Assembly (NCBI GenBank): GCA_037444845.1
Contig: JBBILQ010000074.1
Coordinates: 1-11,843, forward strand
Direction of reading: 5' to 3'
Length of the DNA: 11,843 nucleotides
Source: JARYMI01 sp037444845
Lineage (GTDB): Bacteria; Acidobacteriota; Aminicenantia; Aminicenantales; UBA8522
The translations under genes were made by a program, and so were the position numbers. Numbering within the stretch: position 1 is the first letter of the stretch; the number at the start of each line of letters is the position of its first letter. Under the pieces are notes generated by a model. That model saw only the letters and a list, made by a program, of their open reading frames with translations, was not told the DNA's origin and did not search any database. Below are positions 7,163-11,843 of this stretch, in pieces.

Positions 7163-7636
7163 TTATTTTATAGAAGATGCCTTATCAAAGCAACTGAGCG
7201 AGCCGTCATCCTCCAGGGGCCAGAGGCTGAGACCGGAGAGCTCGGGTTGGGGGAGGCGCTCTCTCTTGGACCCTTTGAAGGCTAAAATGACCGCTTCGGC
7301 GACAAAGATGCGGCAGCCGGGGAGGAGGTGGCCTCCCCAGGCCCTGCCCTGGCGGTCAGAAATCACGAGATGGGCGTGGACAAAGGGCTTTTTGTCTTTG
7401 ATGGAAATGTTGCCCGAGAGGTGGCAAATCTCGAGTTCGCCCACAAATTCCCTGGTCTCATAACGGCTCTCTTCGGGCAGGAAGATGCCCACAGCCGCGC
7501 TTTTCAGGGCGCCGATGCCCGAGATAAGGCCGAGCGAGATGCCTTCTTTTTGGGCGAGCGTCTGGAGCTCCCCCAGAAGGTCGGCGCCGGAACGAAGTCG
7601 GCAGACGATAATATTTTTTATTTTAATTTTTTTCAT
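7163..7636 (-). CDS. PPC/DUF296-domain protein
   Basis: A 157-aa protein consisting almost entirely of a PPC (DUF296) domain, the fold also found in plant AT-hook proteins and in many small bacterial proteins of unknown function. ATG 7636 (MKKIKIKN) is chosen because AAGGAGGAGGGA lies directly upstream. ATG 7666 is in frame but has no site. Family marks are GISLGLISGIGALK.AAVGIF near residue 40 and three histidine-containing elements (CHLSGNIS, VHAHLVISD, GGHLLPG) that in characterised bacterial members are placed to bind metal. The segment RQGRAWGGHL is typical. Its ATG overlaps the TGA of a possible 26-aa ORF (ATGA). It heads the operon with a kinase and two receiver proteins, suggesting a role in sensing or modulating that pathway, though no function can be assigned. 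Confidence 0.85.
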   Translation of the reverse strand: MKKIKIKNIIVCRLRSGADLLGELQTLAQKEGISLGLISGIGALKSAAVGIFLPEESRYETREFVGELEICHLSGNISIKDKKPFVHAHLVISDRQGRAWGGHLLPGCRIFVAEAVILAFKGSKRERLPQPELSGLSLWPLEDDGSLSCFDKASSIK

Positions 7637-7713
7637 TCCCTCCTCCTTGAAGAGGAATCTCCGCATCGCCGCTTAAGATGATTGTGCCAGTTTGTTTTTT
7701 TCTCTTCGGCCAT
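7633..7713 (-). CDS. Possible 26-aa leader ORF overlapping the PPC gene start
   Basis: ATG 7713 follows AAGGAG (7722-7727) at an 8-nt spacing. It opens a 26-codon frame beginning MAEEKKTNWHNHLKRRCG and ending in RRRE. Its TGA overlaps the PPC start as ATGA, a typical arrangement for translational coupling. The peptide is highly charged with no hydrophobic stretch. The Shine-Dalgarno of the PPC gene lies inside its last codons (AGG AGG AGG). It could be a coupling ORF, a small protein or a chance frame. Nothing recognisable is encoded. Confidence 0.35.
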   Translation of the reverse strand: MAEEKKTNWHNHLKRRCGDSSSRRRE

Positions 7714-7747
7714 TTGCGTGACTCCTTGGCCGGGACATGTTGCATCA

Positions 7748-7762
7748 GGCATAAATTATGCC
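7748..7762. promoter_or_regulatory. Perfect 15-bp palindrome, candidate operator
   Basis: GGCATAAATTATGCC is a perfect inverted repeat of two 7-bp arms around one central base. It lies 35 bp upstream of the possible leader ORF of the minus-strand signalling operon. On the minus strand it contains CATAAT (7760-7755), a five-of-six match to a -10 box, with a weak TTCTCT 17 nt upstream. A dimeric regulator bound here would overlap RNA polymerase at that promoter. The palindrome is seen directly; promoter and operator roles are inferred. Confidence 0.4.
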
Positions 7763-7834
7763 AAATCTCCAGAAAATAGAGAATCAACTTTTAAGTCGTG
7801 ATATTCTTAGAGCAGCGAAGTCAGGCAAACAAAC

Positions 7835-7862
7835 TTGACAATTCCTATAGTTTCTATAAAAA
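7835..7862 (+). promoter_or_regulatory. Candidate promoter for the signal-peptide ORF and membrane protein
   Basis: TTGACA (7835-7840) is a perfect -35 consensus. Downstream, TATAAA (7855-7860) is only 14 nt away, while TAAAAA (7857-7862) gives a 16-nt spacer. The region continues as an A-rich tract. The spacing is imperfect, so the -10 assignment is uncertain, but the location, about 65 nt before the Shine-Dalgarno of the ORF at 7927, is sensible. Confidence 0.4.
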
Positions 7863-7926
7863 AAATAAGTCATTATGGCAGCTTCGTTCGGGCGACGTGA
7901 TTCGCCGATGAAGTGAGGAGCAAAAG

Positions 7927-8007
7927 ATGAAGAAAATTTCTTTCTTATGGCTGGCCGTTTTCCTGGCTTCTCCAGTTTGTTGTCAGGAAGAAACGCTCAG
8001 CCAGTAA
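7927..8007 (+). CDS. 26-aa ORF that is essentially only a signal peptide
   Basis: ATG 7927 is preceded by GAGGAG (7915-7920) at 6 nt and encodes 26 residues: MKK, a hydrophobic core FLWLAVFLASPV, then CCQEETLSQ and two consecutive TAA codons (8005-8010). The arrangement is that of a complete Sec signal peptide, with cysteines that could even allow lipoprotein-type processing, but no mature domain follows. It is either the decayed 5' end of an exported protein gene or a short leader peptide for the membrane protein that begins 7 nt after the first stop. No homolog is recognised. Confidence 0.45.
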   Translation: MKKISFLWLAVFLASPVCCQEETLSQ

Positions 8008-8014
8008 TAATGTT

Positions 8015-8590
8015 GTGATTTCGAGGTGCAATAACGTGTATAATAAGGCAGTGAACCAAACCCAAAAACTGTTGCCTCCACGCCGGAGGAGAGGCACGTT
8101 ACGGCTGCTCGATTTTGCCGGCTGGCTTCTCCTTGCTGTAGCCTGGGTGATGTCTTTTTACGCTTATGGCCGCCTTCCGCAGGACATGGCCCTGTGGAAG
8201 AGCCTCTGGGTCAAGGACGTACTTAGAGCTGAGAAGTCGCTGCTCTTTTTTATCTATCCTTTTGCCCAGACCATCGTCTTCTTCGGCCTCCGAGTGCTGG
8301 CTAAAGCCTTTTTCATCCGGCCACCGGCACCCAGAAGGACTGGCGAGGCGGCCGCAGCGGACGGAGAAGTCCATCAGCGCTTGATGGATTTGAAGAAAGA
8401 GACTGTCTCTTTGTTCTTGATTTTCTGTAACCTGGTCTTCATTCATCTCCAGACGAGCCTTGTTCTTCTCTCCCATCGGCTCTCCGCCGGAGTAAATCCC
8501 TTCTACCTCATTATGATTCTGGCCGTGCTCTTGATTCTTGTTCCCTACTATGGCATCCGCCGCAGGTTGCTCCTCCGCACGCTGTATTGA
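8015..8590 (+). CDS. Four-helix integral membrane protein of unknown function
   Basis: Up to 191 aa, with four predicted membrane helices at about residues 33-52, 75-98, 131-152 and 161-180. There is a basic N-terminus (PPRRRRGTLR), a cytoplasmic-type loop (about 100-130, rich in R, A, E, K) and a basic C-terminus (IRRRLLLR). The layout, with YGRLPQDMALW after helix one, faintly recalls small DUF1648/SdpI-like membrane proteins, but this is not strong enough to name it. No start codon has a good Shine-Dalgarno: GTG 8015 is the longest, and GTG 8036 and GTG 8051 are in frame. A TATAAT at 8039-8044 lies 6 nt before GTG 8051, which would give a leaderless message. Otherwise translation could follow reinitiation after the signal-peptide ORF. 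Confidence 0.6.
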   Translation: MISRCNNVYNKAVNQTQKLLPPRRRRGTLRLLDFAGWLLLAVAWVMSFYAYGRLPQDMALWKSLWVKDVLRAEKSLLFFIYPFAQTIVFFGLRVLAKAFFIRPPAPRRTGEAAAADGEVHQRLMDLKKETVSLFLIFCNLVFIHLQTSLVLLSHRLSAGVNPFYLIMILAVLLILVPYYGIRRRLLLRTLY

Positions 8591-8647
8591 CAGGCAGGGC
8601 TAAATCCATTATTTTGATTTGCGCAGACGAAACTTCCCTCTCCTGAA

Positions 8648-8720
8648 GCCAGCGTAGCTCAGCCGGTAGAGCAGCTGATTCGTAATCAGCGGGTCGGAGG
8701 TTCGAATCCTCTCGCTGGCT
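8648..8720 (+). tRNA. tRNA-Thr (anticodon CGT)
   Basis: A complete cloverleaf of 73 nt. The acceptor stem GCCAGCG/CGCTGGC is 7 bp. The D arm is GCTC/GAGC with loop AGCCGGTA. The anticodon stem GCTGA/TCAGC carries loop TTCGTAA with anticodon CGT, reading the threonine codon ACG. The variable loop is GGGTC. The T arm is GGAGG/CCTCT with loop TTCGAAT and one G-T pair at its base. The discriminator base is T. CCA is not encoded (next bases CTC), so it must be added by the nucleotidyltransferase. No clear terminator follows. Confidence 0.96.
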
Positions 8721-8924
8721 CTCTTATTCCGCTCGTTTTTATCAGAGCTCGCGCGGCTCTAAGACAAGCCGAAGTCCCGCAACGATCTCGACAACCCTCT
8801 GGCGTGATGCGGATAACCCTTCACTAAAAGTATTTGTTGTTTCTCACCGTTAGGCAAGGGAAGGCGGTTTTAGGCGCTCTGTATCACTAATCTCATAAAG
8901 AATATGCGGAGTGAATAGAAAAGG
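8721..8924. other. Intergenic region without recognisable gene
   Basis: Between the tRNA and the stop of the minus-strand small membrane protein. It contains a short inverted repeat AGAGC/GCTCT (about 8744-8760) without a following T-run and so no convincing intrinsic terminator. I see no gene, RNA or repeat array here. Confidence 0.5.
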
Positions 8925-9104
8925 CTATTTCTGTTCTGTCTTTTTCATACGTCTGCAGCAGCAGGTATTGTAGAAAAGGCTCATGATGGCCAGCAGCGCG
9001 CCGGCAATGACGATAATCCATTTTGCCCAGGCAGCGGGCAAAAAGAAAAGGGCCAGCACGACGATGGCGGCGGCCAAAAGGAAACGACAGAAGCATACAC
9101 TCAT
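8925..9104 (-). CDS. 59-aa cysteine-rich small membrane protein (DUF2892/YgaP-TM-like)
   Basis: A short gene of 59 codons starting at ATG 9104 with AGGAG (9112-9116) 7 nt upstream and ending at TAG. It begins MSVCFCRFLLAAAIVVLA and has two hydrophobic helices (about residues 8-26 and 29-46) joined by a tight PAAWAKW turn. A triple cysteine and basic tail (NTCCCRRMKKTEQK) follows. The hairpin of two helices after an Arg, then a Cys-containing end, resembles the small DUF2892 family, also found as the membrane part of YgaP-type rhodaneses. The cysteine pattern CFC...CCC is unusual and could bind metal or act in sulfur chemistry, which is inference. It follows the M14 peptidase gene by 51 nt on the same strand. 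An overlapping 67-codon frame on the same strand has no membrane pattern and no ribosome site. Confidence 0.7.
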   Translation of the reverse strand: MSVCFCRFLLAAAIVVLALFFLPAAWAKWIIVIAGALLAIMSLFYNTCCCRRMKKTEQK

Positions 9105-9132
9105 GATAACTCTCCTTTCTGCGGAAGTTATC
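9105..9132 (-). promoter_or_regulatory. Ribosome-site hairpin before the small membrane protein
   Basis: In the minus-strand transcript, GATAACTTCC (9132-9123) can pair with GGAGAGTTATC (9115-9105), leaving a single bulged G. This makes a 10-bp stem around the loop GCAGAAA. The 3' arm includes most of the Shine-Dalgarno AGGAG and ends directly against the ATG at 9104. Such a fold would block ribosome binding, as in protein-, ligand- or temperature-controlled translation. There is no T-run after it, so it is not an intrinsic terminator for the M14 gene. The structure is seen directly; regulation is inferred. Confidence 0.45.
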
Positions 9133-9155
9133 TTTATGCTATTAAAAAAAAGATG

Positions 9156-11771
9156 CTATTTCAAGTCCTCCTGGGGATAAAGAAGCCCGTTGAGGAGGAA
9201 CTTGTACGTCCCGTGGGACTGCGCCCGGTGCTGGCAGACAATGCCGATGAGGATGATGTGGCCTTTTTTGTACTTGGTGTCAACGACAGCAGCTTTTCGG
9301 GCGATCATATCCTCACCGAGCAGCCAGCCGCTCAGAAGGACGTTGGAGTCAGGGAAACTGGCCACGACTTTCCTGTTCCATTCCGGCAGCGGCAGCCGGG
9401 TGCTCAGGGCTAAGCTGTCGGAAAACATCACAGCCGCCTTCTCGGGCATTCCGTAGCCGATGGGGGTTGTGTTATCCACTTCGACGCTCAGGAGGGACGT
9501 CGGGCAGAAGAACTTCGTCCTTTCCACTCTCTCTAAGGCATTACGCGCCGGAACCTGGAGGTCGCTGATGGCCAGCTCGCTGGCTCCGTTCAAGGTGACC
9601 AGGATTCCGCCCGCCTCGACAAACGCCTTCAGAGCTTCGACGCCTTCTTTTTCGATACCTCCTTCGTATTCAGGCGGATAGTTGGCCGTGAAAAAGCGAG
9701 CCCGTTCTGAGGTGGGGCTGGGCTTTCCGGTCTTGATGATGTCCGGGGATTCATCAGCGAACACAATAACGTCAAAATCAGCGCGCAAGTTGATTTTCTT
9801 GCCTTTGGCAGCCTTGAAGGCGTCATTGTGGATGGTCCTAAAGGGGATGCCAAAATCATCAAAGACATAGCGCGTCCAGCCCTCGTCCATGTTGCTCCGC
9901 CAGGATTGATAGAGGCCGATGCGCGGATTCTTGAGAGAAGACTTGGGGATGGAAAAGACATCGCTGAGCTCATAAACGCGGAGCCCCCATTTCTCTACCA
10001 GGCCGGCGAGGGCTTTCTGTACTTCCGGGCTGTTTTTAACGATGAAGCTTCCGGCGGCTACCTCGAACCCATCGCCTCTAACTGCTTCCTTCGACCGGTA
10101 CACTTCGGCTTTTTGCTGAAGCAGCGAAAACACGGCGCTGTAAGAAGCATTGACGCGGCAGTCGAGGACATAGTAAGCAGCCGCAGGGTCAGGCTGCCCA
10201 ACGCTCTGAACAGGGACTTTATCAATTTTTTCCAGGTTAGCTTCAAACGGGACATCCACCTGGTCGCAGGCGACACCCATCTGGAGAGGCAGGGTCCAGC
10301 CGGCGTTGTCGTATGGAGGGATGGGCGGACCGCCCGGATACTGGCGGAGGTCAGGATACTTCTGCTTTTCCAGCAGGGCCCAAGCATAAGGTTTATAGGG
10401 CTGAGCCAGTTTGACGACGAAGGACGCGGCCGGATAAACCCTGCCCCCGGCAATAAACTGGTCCTTAGCCTGATGGACTTCGACGCCGCCGAACATGAGG
10501 ATGTCAATCATTCTCAGGGCGGTGGGATAATCGTGTTGCGATGCGGGGATGACAAAAGCGTAGGGCTCGTTCTTCTCCCTTTTTTCTACCGAGCTTTTAC
10601 ACATCTGGTAGAAATTGAAGAGGAAATCCTCTTTGTGAAGGTAGGCGGTCTTGACCAGGCTGAAGGTAAGCGTCAACTCGTAATCGACCAGGTCGCGCAA
10701 CCGCCACCAGCCGCCGGGCCAGGGGTCGATGAACTCCATGCTCTTTTCATAGTAGGATTGAGGGATCTCGTTTGGCTCGATGTAGATTGGAGAGGCCACC
10801 CGGACCGAGGCCATTTCGCTGAGGATGCCGATAACGTTATGAAGCCAGGAGGTGTCGTCGCAAGCCCCGATCCACCAGCCGGTGTAGGAACGGCCGTGGA
10901 CGACGCCCTTGAACCCGTTCTTCTGAAGGTCGTAAGACATGTTGGCGCCGCAGAGGTTGACGCCCCGCCAGAGAAGCGGCTGGACGTTGGGAATGGGCGG
11001 GTTCATGAAAGGCGGAACGAAAAGGCGTGCGCCTGTGGAACCCATCTGGTGCATGTCGATGTGGATCTGCGGGAGCCAGTCATGGTAAAGGACTTTTGTT
11101 ACGGCCTTTGTCTCAGCTAAGTTGAACATGAACCAGTCGCGGTTGTTGTCGTGTCCGGCATAGTGATGGTAGAGCCATGGCATCGGTCCTCCTTCGTATT
11201 TCGTGCCGACATATTTTTTATACCAATCGACCACCATCTGCTGGCCGTCCGGGTTGATAGCGGGCATGAGGAGGACGATGACATCCTGGAGGGCTCTGTC
11301 GGCGTCGAAAGGAGTCTGGCCGGTGACAAGCTTGTAGGCGAATTCCAGGGCCATCTGCGAGGAAGCGATCTCCGTGGAATGAAGGTTGCATGTGATGAGG
11401 AGGATCACCTTGCCTTCCGTCGCCAGGTTGCGTGCTTCTTCCGGGGATGTCGTTCGAGGGTCTCTCAGTTTCCGGACGATTTCCCTGTAAGCATCAAGAT
11501 TGGCCATGTTTTGTTCGGACGTGATGACAGCCAGAAACATGGGTTTTTTTAAGGTTGAAGTTCCGACGGTAAGAACCCGGAGCTTAGGGGATTCCTGGTC
11601 GAGCTTCTGGAAATACGCTTGAATCTGGTTGTAGTCAGCAAGCTGGCGGTCGGCGCCAACCTTGAACCCTAAGAACTGTTCAGGAGAAGTCTGGGCCAGG
11701 ACCGACACCTGGCAGGCAAAGAACAGGGCCGCTCCGAGAGCGGAAAGCATCTTTTTGCGCTTTGAACACAT
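9156..11771 (-). CDS. Exported M14 zinc carboxypeptidase-like protein with amidotransferase-like C-terminus
   Basis: An 871-aa exported protein. ATG 11771 has GGAAGGAGG just upstream (11777-11785). A signal peptide (KRKK, hydrophobic ALGAALFFACQVSVLA, cleavage probably after LA at residue 26) directs it to the periplasm or outside. The M14 domain (about 45-380) shows the zinc motif H131-S-T-E134, third ligand H241 in IDMHQMG, NPDG at 173-176 and the NNRDW motif with the substrate-binding R211. E319 in ILSEMAS is the probable catalytic glutamate. From about residue 615 (NPRIGLYQSW) to the end lies a class I glutamine-amidotransferase-like fold (DVIVFADES, LKAFVEAGGILVTLNGASELA, KKGHIILIGI) without an obvious catalytic Cys nucleophile elbow. 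This two-part layout is known from large exported M14 proteins, and the C-terminal part probably has a binding or structural role. The likely activity is metallocarboxypeptidase or amidohydrolase action on peptides; the exact substrate is unknown. Confidence 0.88.
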   Translation of the reverse strand: MCSKRKKMLSALGAALFFACQVSVLAQTSPEQFLGFKVGADRQLADYNQIQAYFQKLDQESPKLRVLTVGTSTLKKPMFLAVITSEQNMANLDAYREIVRKLRDPRTTSPEEARNLATEGKVILLITCNLHSTEIASSQMALEFAYKLVTGQTPFDADRALQDVIVLLMPAINPDGQQMVVDWYKKYVGTKYEGGPMPWLYHHYAGHDNNRDWFMFNLAETKAVTKVLYHDWLPQIHIDMHQMGSTGARLFVPPFMNPPIPNVQPLLWRGVNLCGANMSYDLQKNGFKGVVHGRSYTGWWIGACDDTSWLHNVIGILSEMASVRVASPIYIEPNEIPQSYYEKSMEFIDPWPGGWWRLRDLVDYELTLTFSLVKTAYLHKEDFLFNFYQMCKSSVEKREKNEPYAFVIPASQHDYPTALRMIDILMFGGVEVHQAKDQFIAGGRVYPAASFVVKLAQPYKPYAWALLEKQKYPDLRQYPGGPPIPPYDNAGWTLPLQMGVACDQVDVPFEANLEKIDKVPVQSVGQPDPAAAYYVLDCRVNASYSAVFSLLQQKAEVYRSKEAVRGDGFEVAAGSFIVKNSPEVQKALAGLVEKWGLRVYELSDVFSIPKSSLKNPRIGLYQSWRSNMDEGWTRYVFDDFGIPFRTIHNDAFKAAKGKKINLRADFDVIVFADESPDIIKTGKPSPTSERARFFTANYPPEYEGGIEKEGVEALKAFVEAGGILVTLNGASELAISDLQVPARNALERVERTKFFCPTSLLSVEVDNTTPIGYGMPEKAAVMFSDSLALSTRLPLPEWNRKVVASFPDSNVLLSGWLLGEDMIARKAAVVDTKYKKGHIILIGIVCQHRAQSHGTYKFLLNGLLYPQEDLK

Positions 11772-11802
11772 GAATGCCTCCTTCCGAAAAATGCGATTTT
11801 TT

Positions 11803-11831
11803 TATCTATCACTCTCGATGGGGACTGTCAA
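11803..11831 (-). promoter_or_regulatory. Candidate promoter of the M14 peptidase gene
   Basis: On the minus strand TTGACA (11831-11826) is a perfect -35 box. After 17 nt comes TAGATA (11808-11803), a weak -10 match inside an A/T-rich run. The message would begin near 11796 and reach the GGAAGGAGG ribosome site after about 12-20 nt. The -35 and spacing are convincing; the exact -10 is not. Confidence 0.5.
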
Positions 11832-11843
11832 GGACAAAGCAGG

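Larger units (their letters stand above)
7714..7926. other. Divergent intergenic region
   Basis: About 210 bases separate the start of the minus-strand signalling operon from the plus-strand signal-peptide ORF. The stretch is more AT-rich than the flanking genes, especially 7780-7875. It holds the AAGGAG site of the 26-aa ORF, the palindrome at 7748-7762 and a TTGACA-containing plus-strand promoter near 7835. No further gene or RNA is seen. Confidence 0.6.

Noticed and set aside
8744..8760. AGAGC/GCTCT hairpin after tRNA-Thr as a terminator
   Set aside because: The stem is short and is followed by AAGAC rather than a T-run.
8893..9096. 67-codon minus-strand frame overlapping the small membrane protein
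   Set aside because: It has no Shine-Dalgarno and a composition like a frame-shifted membrane gene. The overlapping 59-codon frame has a good ribosome site and two membrane helices.
9828..11120. 430-codon open frame on the plus strand opposite the M14 gene
   Set aside because: It lies wholly antisense to a gene with clear zinc-peptidase motifs, shows no domain and no ribosome site, and reflects codon bias of the real gene.

Overview
The window (about 11.8 kb, moderately GC-rich) looks like chromosomal DNA of an uncultured or environmental Gram-negative-type bacterium. Three things suggest Acidobacteriota or Candidatus Aminicenantes: a remnant of the large exported VPS10/sortilin-like beta-propeller family, a two-domain exported M14 metallopeptidase, and a soluble PAS histidine kinase in an operon with tandem-receiver proteins. 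This placement is inference from gene content. No phage, insertion sequence, CRISPR or integrase gene was seen.

Left block, plus strand (118-3674). A near-consensus sigma-70-type promoter drives a short exported ORF. That ORF is an in-frame chimera: a signal peptide, the last propeller blade and the extreme C-terminus of a protein family normally about 1000 residues long. A GlcD-type FAD oxidoreductase follows 13 nt later. After a 143-nt gap come a dihydroorotate-dehydrogenase-like flavoprotein that lacks the usual catalytic Cys/Ser, and a stand-alone tandem ACT-domain protein. The last two are tightly coupled. The block suggests flavin-dependent metabolism of a small carboxylic acid or amino acid with an amino-acid-sensing regulator, but the substrate cannot be read from sequence.

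Centre block, minus strand (7713 down to 3701). A signalling operon reads: possible 26-aa leader ORF, PPC/DUF296 protein, soluble PAS-HisKA-HATPase kinase with a degenerate GGDEF-like tail, and two proteins each made of two receiver domains. None of the four receivers carries a DNA-binding or enzymatic output. The second receiver of each pair has lost key residues, so the cassette looks like a phosphorelay or protein-interaction hub. It converges on the left block with only 26 nt between stop codons.

Right block. The stretch 7714-7926 has no convincing gene but holds a perfect 15-bp palindrome and a plausible plus-strand promoter. Next come an ORF that is little more than a signal peptide (7927-8007), a four-helix membrane protein of unknown function (8015-8590) and tRNA-Thr(CGT). 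On the minus strand an exported M14 carboxypeptidase-like protein with a C-terminal amidotransferase-like domain (11771-9156) is followed by a 59-aa cysteine-rich membrane protein (9104-8925). The Shine-Dalgarno of the latter lies inside a strong potential hairpin that abuts its start codon.
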